Assembly: GCA_936440205.1 (NCBI GenBank)
Contig: OW387136.1
Span: 48,692,232-48,756,231 of the forward strand
DNA length: 64,000 nucleotides
Direction: 5' to 3'
Source of the DNA: Lepidonotus clava
Taxonomy: Eukaryota; Annelida; Polychaeta; Phyllodocida; Polynoidae
Shown: piece after piece, positions 1 through 9,480 of the stretch
Layout: every line of letters begins with the position of its first letter
Position numbering within the stretch: position 1 is the stretch's first letter
Made by a program: the position numbers and the translations under genes
Notes under the pieces: generated by a model
Database searches by the model: none
The model's input: only the letters and a program-made list of their open reading frames with translations
What the model was told of the DNA's origin: nothing

Positions 1-280
1 AAAGAGTTCAAGGATGTTGTTGCACATAAAACCATGCATGCGGGTCAATATGGAAAGTAGATAATGCATAAATAGAAAAGCTAGCTAAGTAACTGTTTTA
101 AACAATTTAATGAAAGTTAAAAGGCCTAGTGTAATATCCCCGCCCCCCCCCCTTTTTTTTTATAAATTAACTTTCATTTTACATTTAAGATACAGGAGCA
201 GTAGATTTGCTTTTTTCCATGAGCAGTAGGCCTTGATGTATTTTGTTTTTTTCCGTTTTTTTTTCTGTTTCGATACTGAT
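1..280. other. No gene seen; low-complexity edge
   Basis: I see no coding region here. The stretch holds poly-C and poly-T runs near 140-165 and another T-rich run near 240-262. Short open frames crossing it are lysine and glycine runs produced by this low complexity and are not credible proteins. Confidence 0.6.
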
Positions 281-496
281 ACATGGAAAGGCGCGGAAAT
301 AGGGGTGGTAGGGGTTGTGCCAGATGCACCCCCCCCCCCCCCCACTTTTTTTTTTCTTTTCTTTTTTTCCATAATTTTCCCCAACTGATTTTTCGACGAA
401 ATTAACTTTTAAAGGGGGAGGGGACAAAATACCCCCTCCAGGGACTTAAATCATACATTAAAAAAAAGGTATTTTGTCCATATTGAAACCCCCCTT
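281..496. repeat. Left copy of a ~200-bp repeat also found after the assembly gap
   Basis: This block reappears in the same orientation at 18973-19170, roughly 75-80 percent alike by eye. Shared words in order include GGAAATAGGGGTGG, GTGCCAGATGCAC, a poly-C run, AACTGATTTT, GACAAAATACCCCCTC, and a CATACRTTAAAAAAAAGGTAT segment. The two copies bracket the virus-like element. It could be a dispersed repeat whose two copies lie here by chance, the tail of the LINE read on the minus strand at 402-803, or a boundary repeat of the element. Direct rather than inverted orientation argues against a normal Polinton terminal repeat. Confidence 0.7.
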
Positions 497-803
497 TGCA
501 CTCTAGTTCACTTGGTAAAATCACAAAACTTAATTTTTCATTACCTCTAGTGGTAATTCCTATACATTTTTCATTCAATACAATTTCATTATTACTCCTT
601 TTACTCTCTACAAACATTATATTCAAAAGTGCTTGCTGCCGTCGAACATCAAGATCCTCAATATCATATTGTACTTGGATATCCTTAGTATCAATCCTCA
701 TATTACAAGTATCATAGGCAATCAATCTCAAACACTTATTTTGGAATGCGTCAAATTTATCTAAATAATGTCTTTTTCCACTATCAATTATAAAGCTACC
801 ATA
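402..803 (-). mobile_element. LINE (non-LTR retrotransposon) reverse-transcriptase C-terminal fragment
   Basis: On the minus strand the frame reads YGSFIIDSG, then LDKFDAFQNKCLRLI, then LDVRRQQALLNIMFVESKRS. This is the usual layout of the region after the reverse-transcriptase domain in invertebrate non-LTR elements: a YGxFIxDSG-like block, a xLxxxQNxxLRxI block, and a xxxRRxxxLLxxMF block. An in-frame stop lies just before the YGS block and nothing of the catalytic domain is visible, so this is a 3' remnant. It abuts the minisatellite on one side and overlaps the ~200-bp repeat on the other. The family within the LINEs cannot be named by eye. Confidence 0.5.
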
Positions 804-819
804 TTAGTAGTATAGGGAT

Positions 820-1210
820 AGCTCGAGTTCAAACTGAACTCGAGCTATTATTTTGACCCCCCCCCCCTTAGAAACAGCTCGAGTTCAAACTGAACTCGAG
901 CTATTATTTTGACCCCCCCTTCTTAGAAACAGATCGAGTTCAAACTGAACTCGAGCTACTTTTTTGACCCCCCCTAGAAAACAGATCGAGTTCAAACTGA
1001 ATTTGAGTTACTCCTGAACTTGAGTTACCCCCACCCAGAAAACAGATCGAGTTCAAACTGAACTTGAGTTACTCCCACCCCAGAAAACAGATCGAGTTCA
1101 AACTGAATTTGAGTTACTCCTGAACTTGAGTTACCCCCACCCAGAAAACAGATCGAGTTCAAACTGAACACCTTCCTTCTCTTACTTTGAGAAACAGATC
1201 AAGTTTAGTT
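820..1210. repeat. Palindromic minisatellite, about 7 units of 45-61 bp
   Basis: Units begin near 821, 877, 932, 984, 1045, 1090 and 1151, with a degenerate one near 1197. The first units each hold a near-perfect palindrome, AGCTCGAGTTCA-AAC-TGAACTCGAGCT, followed by a C-rich spacer and TTAGAAACAG or CAGAAAACAG. Later units lose the right arm (GAATTTGAGTT, GAACTTGAGTT). The palindrome is part of the repeated unit, and the spacers are near-identical and C-rich, so this is not a CRISPR-like array. It lies just left of the first gene of the virus-like element. Confidence 0.85.
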
Positions 1211-1658
1211 CCAGTTACTTTTGATCGTTTCTTTTACTTTGAGAAGCAGAGTTGAATACTGAATTTGTCGGTGTTAGCTTAAAGTTTCTAATTTTATCGT
1301 TTATGGGGTTGTTATTGTACGAAACAGGCAGTGGTGACGTATCTTTATGTTAGACTCTTCACCGTTTCTGTTGCCTCCACTATTTTTTATTTGATTTATG
1401 CGAACACATGTATTTAGATAACTTGGTTTGTTATTTCTTATGTTCATGTGGCGTACGTGACATGTTGGAGCAAGGTCTTGAGAAAGGTTACGCTTTGTCG
1501 TCTGTAAGGACTGCACATGTGGTGAGATAGTTTTTTAATTGTGAGAATTTGGTTTTGGTTGTTTCTCGAAATGTTTTTGAGATCACCCTGTTTGCGCAAA
1601 TTGTAGGATGCGGTGGTTTATTTTATTATTCGTACTATGAAATCTTCTTGAGATAAGC
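1211..1658. other. Leader region of the virus-like element; no gene seen
   Basis: The sequence is AT-rich and non-repetitive, with no convincing ORF on either strand. A 71-codon minus-strand frame at 1301-1516 has no recognisable features. The left boundary of the element should lie here or in the minisatellite, but I see no terminal inverted repeat. Confidence 0.4.
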
Positions 1659-2081
1659 ATGAAAATGAAGTTTGTAAAGTTAACAGATCGAGCTTTTACT
1701 CCGAAGAGGACATCGTCATGTTCTGCAGGATTAGACTTGTTTAGTGCGTATGATTATGTAATTCATCCGAAAGATAAGGTTTTAGTTTTAACTGATATTC
1801 AAATTGAATTTCCTTCAGAATGTTATGGTCGTATAGCACCTCGTTCAGGTCTTGCATGGAAGCATTTTATTGATGTTGGTGCAGGTGTTATAGATCAGGA
1901 TTATAGAGGAAATATAAAAGTTTTGTTATTTAATTTTGGTGATATTGAATATCGAATTTATAGAGGAGATAGAGTTGCCCAGCTTATAATAGAACGGATA
2001 TTTATTGTAGAATTAGAAGAAGTTTTAAGTATAGATAGTAGTTTTCGTTCTAGTTTAGGGTTTGGTTCTTCTGGTTATTAG
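1659..2081 (+). CDS. dUTPase (trimeric type) of the virus-like element
   Basis: The enzyme hydrolyses dUTP to dUMP and pyrophosphate, keeping uracil out of newly made DNA. All five trimeric dUTPase motifs are readable in the 140-residue product: AGLDLFSAYD near residue 23, PRSGLAWKH near 61, GAGVIDQDYRGNIKV near 75, RGDRVAQLI near 108 and the glycine-rich RSSLGFGSSGY at the C-terminus. Length is normal for a one-domain monomer of the trimer. The ATG follows a short AT-rich leader, and the stop is separated from the next ATG by a single base, as in a compact viral gene order. There is no intron and no host-like targeting sequence, so it is taken as element cargo. The ORF looks whole. Confidence 0.92.
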   Translation: MKMKFVKLTDRAFTPKRTSSCSAGLDLFSAYDYVIHPKDKVLVLTDIQIEFPSECYGRIAPRSGLAWKHFIDVGAGVIDQDYRGNIKVLLFNFGDIEYRIYRGDRVAQLIIERIFIVELEEVLSIDSSFRSSLGFGSSGY

Positions 2082-2082
2082 T

Positions 2083-3195
2083 ATGGACTTAGATTGTGAT
2101 GATTTGTTTATAGCAGACATTACTGACATTTATGATGATGAATTTAACGAGAGTTTTGATAGTGATTTAGTTACTTTTACAGAGAATATTTTAGATAATA
2201 ATGTCAAGTTTGATGGATTTTTGAATAATGATTTAGATGAGTTAAAATTTGATTCGGTTAAGGAATCACAAGTAGATTTAAAGGAATCTGAGAGTGATTT
2301 AAGTTTTATTGAAGTTGATAAGAGTGATGTTGCAGGTTTGTTAGACGATAATGACATTATTTTTGATCCAAGGAATGATTTTTCTGAAAAGGAGAAAGAT
2401 GAAAGTATAGATTTAAATTTAGACTTGTGTTCAAGTAAAGAGCATGCAAAATCGTCTTCAATATTGTGCTTAAGTAATGAACATCAGTTTGAAGATATTA
2501 AATGGTTTGATTTAAAGATAGAGTCAAAGATTATAGAGTTGAAATTTTGCGAATTGAACGTTGAGACAAATAAGATATTTAGATCTTTTGAGGAAAGATT
2601 ATTTTCTTTTAAAACATTTTGTCCTTTAATGGAAGAGAATTATATGATAATACTTGCACGAGCGGGGTTTTATTGTAATGGTTTGAAAAGTCGAGCTTTC
2701 GAATGTTTCTTCTGTAATTTTAGAATAGGTAAAAATTGTCTAGATACTTTAGGTGTTTTTCCGGGAAAGTCTTTGAGTTTAAGATGTGTTAGTGATTCTC
2801 ATTTTTATAGTACAGGTTGTTGGTATAGTAAAATGTTAATAACTTTATTGGATTCAGAGATTTCTTATTGTTATAAGAAGATGCTTAATCATATTTTTGT
2901 AAGAAAGTTAGAGATAGATAAGGCAGTATTTGGTAGTATTCCTTGTTGTAAATATGGTGATTCTGTGTTAAGGCTTTCGTTGAGTTCTAATGCTTATGAT
3001 ATTTTAGAACATTTCTTTTTTTCTCCTTCTTGTTGGCGAGCCGTGTGTTTGATTGCAACTTATTTGCAGAAGACTGATTTTCTGTTTGATTTTTATTTAT
3101 TCATAGTGGATTTTAAATATTTTTGTTTTAAGAAGATGTTCTTAATGGGTAGAGATGAAATTATGAGTTTTGATTGTTCTGGAATAGATTATTAA
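2083..3195 (+). CDS. BIR-domain (IAP-like) protein with acidic N-terminus
   Basis: I place the start at the ATG right after the dUTPase stop, giving about 370 residues. Residues 1-125 are very rich in Asp, Glu and Ser and look disordered. Around residues 170-260 there is a BIR-like zinc fold: RLFSFKTFCP, then LARAGFYCNG, then FECFFCNFRIG, then an HFYSTGC segment. This matches the BIR order R-x-F, LAxAGFYxxG, CFxC, HxxxxxxC, with poor agreement between the CxxC and the His. BIR proteins bind caspases or other partners and block cell death; viral copies usually protect the infected cell. No RING is fused to it, but a separate RING-like protein lies at 13963-14808. The ORF looks whole. The BIR call is by motif only. 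Confidence 0.6.
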   Translation: MDLDCDDLFIADITDIYDDEFNESFDSDLVTFTENILDNNVKFDGFLNNDLDELKFDSVKESQVDLKESESDLSFIEVDKSDVAGLLDDNDIIFDPRNDFSEKEKDESIDLNLDLCSSKEHAKSSSILCLSNEHQFEDIKWFDLKIESKIIELKFCELNVETNKIFRSFEERLFSFKTFCPLMEENYMIILARAGFYCNGLKSRAFECFFCNFRIGKNCLDTLGVFPGKSLSLRCVSDSHFYSTGCWYSKMLITLLDSEISYCYKKMLNHIFVRKLEIDKAVFGSIPCCKYGDSVLRLSLSSNAYDILEHFFFSPSCWRAVCLIATYLQKTDFLFDFYLFIVDFKYFCFKKMFLMGRDEIMSFDCSGIDY

Positions 3196-4833
3196 TGAAC
3201 CGGATACACATTGGGTTTGTTTTATTTCATATCGTAAGAATCTATTATTGCGTGTTACATTGTTAGAAATAAGTCTACTTCCTTTCTCATGGTAGTCGTT
3301 CTACGCCTTTTCTCATGGCAGTCGTAGTCAGTGATTTATAATAATGTGTTTTCATCTGCAGTTTCTTTTACGATTTATGAGGGTGTATTGCGTGTAACAG
3401 GCATCTTCGCATACCAGGCTCCAGCTTGGTAGAACGGTAGTGGCGAGAGGGACTTTGACTTGAGAAGATGGTAACAGGTGTCCGTTGCTTTAACGTTAGT
3501 GCTTATATAAAATGTTTGGTTTATTGCTTCTGTGTTGTCATGTAATGAGAAGTTTTTCAACGTTAGGTTGTAAAGGTTTTGCTTTTCTCACGGTCTTGGA
3601 AGACGGTTCGAAGGTTTTTTTCATGCACAAGCTATATAAGAGACGACGCGGATCCTGCGGCGTCACATTTGACCAAGACGTTTCGTTGGGACGTCCGAGG
3701 TAAGAGCTGCTCTTTACTGTACTGTACTGTCGAGGCGAGATTGGTAATATTTGAGAGTGGAGATGTAACTTTTCGATATATAAATGTGGAAATGTTAATT
3801 CAGAGATTGGTAATATTCAAGGTTAAGGTGGACATGTAACTTTTCGATACATAAATGTGGAATTTTGAGATGATGAGAGTTGGAATTTAAACTTTTTGTT
3901 AGATGATTAGTAGGAAATGTTTATTTCGATTCGGTATTAAGGTAGTTTGACATTGTTTGATATGATTGAAAAGATTTGTAGAAAATGTAAATTTATGATT
4001 CGATGCATTTGTTCTAATTGGAATATTTTAAAGTAAACTAAAGAGTTCATTGCGATTGAAATATTTTATTTTGTTTATAACAGAAGAAGTAAATCATATT
4101 TTCATATTTTCAGGTGCGATCTTCTTTTCGTTTTCGCTTTCGTTTGTGGGTTTGCGTATGTTGTACGTGATGTGAGTATATTATAATTTTATATATTATG
4201 TTACTTTACGTTCTTGCAAAGAATCTACATATATGTAAGTAGCATGAAACGACGTAAACAAGAATTTGAGTATCTGGATTCATGAATACTCAATCAATAA
4301 TCTAGTTGTCGAGACTATTCTTGACAATTATACAAGTAATAGAGCTTTTCACATATGGTGTTTAGCAGGACTCGTTTTATAAAGACGTCAGGATGTCAAT
4401 AGTTACATTTTCTGCATCTGACGATTCAAATAATGATATGGCTTTTCCTTTTGGTAATAGTCCTGAGACTAAACCGGTAATTGATGTCTAATTCTAAAAG
4501 GCTAGGACGGCTCTTGTTTAGTTATAACAATGCATAATGATAAAATTTAAAATTCATCGGGTTTACATAATGTATACAAATATTTATATATACAAGTAAA
4601 GCTTTTCACATATGGTGTTCGGTTATAACAATGCATAATGGTAAATTCATTTGGTTTACATAATGTACATAAGTATTTACATTTAAATTTGTTTAAGTAC
4701 GAATGATGTATTTGTTGAGAATATATTTGATATTGTGTTTTGTGAGAGTTTTGTGAGAGTGAAAGTTTTGTGTTTTGTGAGAGTGAACGTGTTTTGTGAG
4801 AGTGAGTTTTTGTGATGTATTTAAAGTGTGTAT
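3196..4833. other. Non-coding stretch of the virus-like element with small duplications
   Basis: No credible gene is seen. It holds a TATA-like site near 3633, a duplicated ~66-bp block at 3735-3866 (shared AGATTGGTAATATT and ATGTAACTTTTCGATA), and a duplicated block at 4505-4690 (shared TATAACAATGCATAATG, GTTTACATAATGTA). CTTTTCACATATGGTGTT appears near 4347 and 4602. Repeats of GTTTTGTGAGAGTGA occur at 4737-4810. Confidence 0.5.
3633..3640 (+). promoter_or_regulatory. Candidate TATA box in the element
   Basis: TATATAAG sits in the sequence AAGCTATATAAGAGACGACG, a good core-promoter context, followed by a short GC-richer stretch. No ORF of note follows at once on the plus strand, so any transcript starting here would be non-coding or spliced. 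Assignment is by motif only. Confidence 0.3.
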
Positions 4834-5934
4834 TTAAAGTGTAGAGAATGTTTCGAGAGGTGGTTCAGAGAAAGTTTCTAGAGGTGGCGAAGGAAAGCTA
4901 TTTTCGTCGACGGGACGCAGTATTTCCATTTCATACATTTCAGTGGTTGGTAGTTCGTAAAAGAAATTTGCGGGTAATGGTACTCTTGGAGTGAATATTG
5001 GTCTTGGGTCATTAGTTTCAATTTCAAAATCGTCAAAATTATAATTGGGATTTAAAAAATAAGTTCGACTATATTTTTGTTTAGGCTTTTGTTTTATAAA
5101 GTGTACGATGAATGTTATTGTCAAGGTTATTGTTACAAAAGAAATTAATCCGATCGCTATTTTTAAAGTTGAGCTTAGATGCGAGTTGTGACTATTTGGT
5201 GTAAGCGCGAGTGTGGTTGAAGTGTAGCTATTTGATGTATACGCGAGTGTGGTTGAAGTGTAAGTTGTGTATAGTTGTAAGGTGTGACTTTTTGTTGTAG
5301 TTGGTTGTGGTGCCCAGTTGCGTTGAGTTGATTGTTTGTGAGAAGGCTGCATAGGTTCCTGTGGTGTATGTTTAAGAGGTTGTGTAGGTCGTTGTGTAGA
5401 TTGTGTTGGAGGGTGCGTAGATTGTGTTGGAGGGTGCGTAGGTTGTGTAGATTGTGTAGGAGGGTGCGTCGTATTATGTGAAGGTAGTTGCTTTGTAAAG
5501 TTTCGGTTAGATGATTGTTTAGTTGTTGATTGTGTAGGTTGTTGTGGGGTTGGAGTGCTGGTTTTGTGCGTACTTGAAGATGTACTTGTGTGTGTTGATG
5601 TTTGTACGCGTGTTGTACTTTGTATTGAAGACAAAGTGGATCGTAAGGTCAAGTGATATGGTGTAAGGTTGGATGCTGGCTTGGTTGTTCGTCCGTTCGG
5701 TTTTGTGATCGTTTGATGAGTGATAGAAGTTCTGAAGTGAGAAGAAATATAGATTTGTTTATCGTTTGATGAATATTTATATGCTATATTTTCAGTTCGT
5801 GAGAAGAGGTGCAGAATCGGATTAAGGTAATTGGATTTATTAATTTTAATTTTGTTATAGGATTGTACATTATAATTGATAGTTGTAGGATTTGCTTTAG
5901 GATTGTACATTAGAATTAGAAAGTCTGAATTCAT
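4834..5934 (-). CDS. Mucin-like single-pass membrane protein of the element
   Basis: The 366-residue minus-strand product has a Thr/Ser/Pro/Gln-rich middle (roughly residues 75-250) with short repeats such as HPPTQSTQ and YTSTTLA, typical of heavily O-glycosylated stalks, and a few N-x-S/T sites. Near residues 258-280 a hydrophobic stretch, IAIGLISFVTITLTITFIVHF, is followed by the basic KQKPKQKYSR stop-transfer signal. The ~80-residue tail is acidic and Pro-rich, ending in a duplicated PPLETFS motif. It therefore looks like a type I surface glycoprotein with a cytoplasmic tail. No signal peptide starts this ORF, and the open frame extends upstream of the first Met to about 6003. Function is inferred from composition, with no family recognised. 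Confidence 0.5.
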   Translation of the reverse strand: MNSDFLILMYNPKANPTTINYNVQSYNKIKINKSNYLNPILHLFSRTENIAYKYSSNDKQIYISSHFRTSITHQTITKPNGRTTKPASNLTPYHLTLRSTLSSIQSTTRVQTSTHTSTSSSTHKTSTPTPQQPTQSTTKQSSNRNFTKQLPSHNTTHPPTQSTQPTHPPTQSTHPPTQSTQRPTQPLKHTPQEPMQPSHKQSTQRNWAPQPTTTKSHTLQLYTTYTSTTLAYTSNSYTSTTLALTPNSHNSHLSSTLKIAIGLISFVTITLTITFIVHFIKQKPKQKYSRTYFLNPNYNFDDFEIETNDPRPIFTPRVPLPANFFYELPTTEMYEMEILRPVDENSFPSPPLETFSEPPLETFSTL

Positions 5935-6329
5935 AGTTACAGGATTGTCCGAGTGAGGGTAATTCTTGTCGTAGTGCTTGGTTCCGGTTGAATGTTTGCT
6001 AGCCTGTAAAGTAGTAGAATGATTCGTAATTAATATATATGCATGTAAATGAAATTGCTTTGTAGGATTATATTTAGTTATTTCTTACAATATGCGTATG
6101 TAAATGAAATTGCTAATTTCAATTTAGTTTAGTTTATTTCTTAGTCTTGTATTTCTGGATGGTTTAGTGTGAGTGGTTTTGACTAAGCGTGAGTGGTTTT
6201 ATTTGTTAAGTTAGGTTTGTTGAGAAATAGGTTTTGTTTGTTTTGTTGAGAACAAAACCTATCATTTGTTTGATTGAATAAATTCTTTCTTGAATTGTCA
6301 GTTAAGTCAAGTGGTTATTAGGTTTTAAG

Positions 6330-6840
6330 AAACATTCATTCATAGATTCGTTCACAAGATTCATTCGTGTTATTTCCAGTAAAATGGTTCTGGGGTTTCG
6401 ATTCCTTCTTGGTGTAACATTCATCGATTCTTTCTTGACATATTCATTCATCATAAGTTATTTCAAGTAAAAATGGTTCTTGGGTTTCGATTCCTTCTTG
6501 GTGTAACATTCATTCATAAGATTCATTCAACGTTCAGTTATTTCCAGTAAAAATGGTTTTTGGGTTTCGATTCCCTCTTGGTGTAACATTCATTCATAAG
6601 ATTCATTCAACGTTCAGTTATTTCCAGTAAAATGGTTTTTGGGTTTCGATTCCTTCTTGGCGTAACATTCATTCATAGTTATTTCCAGTAAAAATGGTTA
6701 TTGGGTTTCGATTCCCTCTTGGTATAACATTCATTCTACGAAAAGTGGCGCCACCTGAAGTTATTTCCAGTAAAAATGGTTTTTGGGTTTCGATTCCCTC
6801 TTGGTGTAACATTCATTCATAAGATTCATTCAACGTTATC
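6330..6840. repeat. Tandem repeat array, ~80-100 bp units
   Basis: At least six units share TTATTTCCAGTAAAAATGG, then GGGTTTCGATTCC, then TCTTGGTGTAACATTCATTC. Variation between units is small. GGTTTCGATTCC resembles a tRNA-type B box with one extra base. The AAAATGGTT...GGGTTTCGATTCC order parallels AAAATGATT...GTTTTGATCCC in the SINE near 21115-21150, so the array may be an amplified SINE piece. Confidence 0.8.
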
Positions 6841-8560
6841 TATAGATAATCATGGGGTAGGGATACAGCAGGAGGTTTAAACCTAGAGATCTTTGTCTGT
6901 ATATCATTTATATCGCGAATGTGCCTTGATACAAATTCAATCCAGAAAGTCTGTATTGAACACAAGTCGTCTTTTACTGTCTCGTGTCTGTACATCCTCC
7001 ATGTCACGAACGTGTGTTGATGGAAAATCCAATTGATTACCTTCTTCATGCAGGATCTTGTAATCTCTTGCTTGCAGGATTTTTCTGTTCTTAAACATTA
7101 GTGGACCCAGCATCAATCAGAAATTGATTTCTGAAAAGGTTTCAACTTGTGCCGAGTGTGAATTGTGACAAGTATTCCATTGCATCTTCTGTTATTCTGT
7201 TGCTTAGTGTATAAGGTATCTTTGTGTTTGTGTGTCTCGTGTTGGAGGTGTGAAATTTGGACAATTCAGTTCATGCTTTTCATTGCGGATTCGGATTTCT
7301 AAAGCGGAATTCGTTTCAATTGGTTTCTTGAATGACTGCGTTGCATAGAGTCATATTTTGTCACTGTGCTTACTACTCCTCAGTGTCTTCTGCCTACCAA
7401 CATTTCGGTCCTTCCCACTTCTGACCGCTGTGACGTAGCGGTAAATCCGTCTATATCTAGTAGTTCTTTGCAGAGGTGTTACTGCGTGTAATGTGATTGG
7501 TGTTAGTGTTTTTCTTTGAGTTTCTTCACAAACTAGCAAGAATTGTTTGAGGTGTGCAATTGTGACAATTCACTGTTTTCTTTGGATTAAGGTGGATTTG
7601 TCTGCACCTAGGGTTTTGATCTTCTGTTTACCTATTCTGTTGTTCATCATATAGATTTGATCATTAATCATACTAAACAAGTGTTCTAGAGAAGTAGGGT
7701 GATTAGTGGGTTTCGATTCTCTCTTGGTGTAACATTCATTCATGATTCATTCAACGTTATCTATAGATAATCATGGGGTAGGGATACAGCAGGAGGTTTA
7801 AACCTAGAGATCTTTGTCTGTATATCATTTATATCACGAATGTGCCTTGATACAAATTCAATCCAGAGCGTGTTAAACATTCTTGTGTTGAAGTTGAACA
7901 CAAGACGCCTTTACTCTCCCATACTTTCCCGTACAAATCCCATACTTTCCCGTTTTTGTACATCGTCCATGTCATGAACGTGTGTTGATGGAATTGATTA
8001 CTTTCTTCATGTAGGATCTTGTAATTTCTTGTTTGCAGGATTTTCTGTTCTTAAACATTAGCAGACCTAGTATTAACCATTAATCCGAACTCGCTTGGAC
8101 TTGACCACCCACAGACCTACATTGTCACACTCATTGTTCAGCGTCAGGTCCTCCCATACTTTCAGTAAGGATAAATGAAATATTATTATTCTCACTTTTG
8201 TCCTTTACATAATTCTTAGGAGAACTTGTCACAAGGCTTATTTGAAATTCCACGACTCTGCATTGTTTAATAAGGTACACAATGCATCTTCTATGGAACT
8301 GAAGGTAGTATACCTTGAGTGTGAATTGCGACAAGTATTCCAATGCATTTTCTGTTGCCTAGTGCATAAGGTATTCTAATGCATCTTCTGTTGTCTCGTG
8401 TTCGTGTGACTCGTCGTGGTCAAGGTGTGATATTTTTGACAATTCTTTTATTTTCACAGGGTTGGTTTTCATGTTTTTTTTCTATTCATCATTAAGGATA
8501 TGGTATAACAAAAATGATTATAGGGTTTTGATCCCCCGTTTACCTATTCTGTCAAGTTTA
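6700..8560. repeat. Segmental tandem duplication, ~0.9-1.1 kb units
   Basis: The block starting TTATCTATAGATAATCATGG at 6836 recurs at about 7757, continuing through GGATACAGCAGGAGG, TTTGTCTGTATATCATT and GTGCCTTGATACAAATTC. Later landmarks also repeat: GACAAGTATTCCA near 7169 and 8331, and TTTACCTATTCTGT near 7629 and 8539. The second unit has small insertions, for example extra sequence near 7870-7950. The two units together span most of this interval. Confidence 0.75.
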
Positions 8561-9214
8561 ATTGATTAGATTTTGACATATCTTACCAGTTCGAATGTGG
8601 TTTGTGGACATCATTTTCGAATATCAGATCATCAGGTTTGTGATTTCTGTTGTCAAGTTTGTGATCTTTGTGATGTTCTCTGCGTTCTCATAGAAGTTGG
8701 AACATTATTTGTACCTATCGATAGGATGAGTTTCTCTACTTTTACATCACCTATGATGTATTGAAGGCGCTCTGTCACATTTTCAATGCATGCTCCTCCC
8801 ATAATGTACTTTTCCGTTCTCTGAGTTCTGGTAAGCCTGACATGACGGATGATAGAATCACCTATAAGAATGTCTCTTGGTTCTTCCCGTCTATTCCTTC
8901 AGTGACGGGAATCTGAGGTTGTGCAGCGTGAGGTGTTGGAGGATTAGCCTGATGTGACTCACCGTTGTGTACTGTTGGCGGTAGATTGACAGGTGGCGAC
9001 TGTAGGACTGATGGTTGGGGTGGTGTTTGGACTGCTTCGGAGCAGACTTTTCTACTAGCCGCAGCATCTACCTCCCTGCCAGCTGAAACCTGTTATGGTT
9101 AATGTGAGGACTACTGTTGGAATTGATTAGCCAATTGATGAGATCTTGGGTAATTGCTCATGTAGTGATTGTTTTGAGCATTCAGTCCATTTGTATTATT
9201 CTTTGCTATTCAAA

Positions 9215-9480
9215 CTTGCTTGAGATTCGACATCCTGGATAGTAGTTATCTATAGAGTATCTGTTTAGCGTCAAGTTCCATCTGCATTGTTCTTTGCGTA
9301 TTACCATTCAAGTTTGTTATTATCTATGGAGTAACCGTTTCAGCTTGCAATTCATTTGCATTGCTACTTTTGGGCTCTGTACATTCAAACTTACTTGGTT
9401 ATTTGTGGAGTAACCGTTCCAGCTTGCAATTCATCTGCATTGTTACTTTTGGACCACGTACATTCAAACTTGCTTGGTCT
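9215..9480. repeat. Tandem repeat, ~76-bp units
   Basis: Units near 9255, 9330 and 9408 share GAGTAACCGTT, CAGCTTGCAATTCAT, TGCATTGTTACTTTTGG and ACATTCAAACTTGCTTGG. A partial copy lies near 9735 (GGAGTACCTATTTCAGTGTG). No coding potential is evident. Confidence 0.7.

Noticed and set aside
160-427. Overlapping minus-strand frames rich in Lys and Gly
   Set aside because: They are translations of poly-C and poly-T runs.
820-1210. CRISPR-like array
   Set aside because: Units repeat as a whole, including the C-rich spacers, and degrade gradually; there are no unique spacers and this is animal DNA.
1659-2081. dUTPase as a host gene
   Set aside because: It is intronless, AT-rich like the polymerase, and separated from the next ORF by one base.
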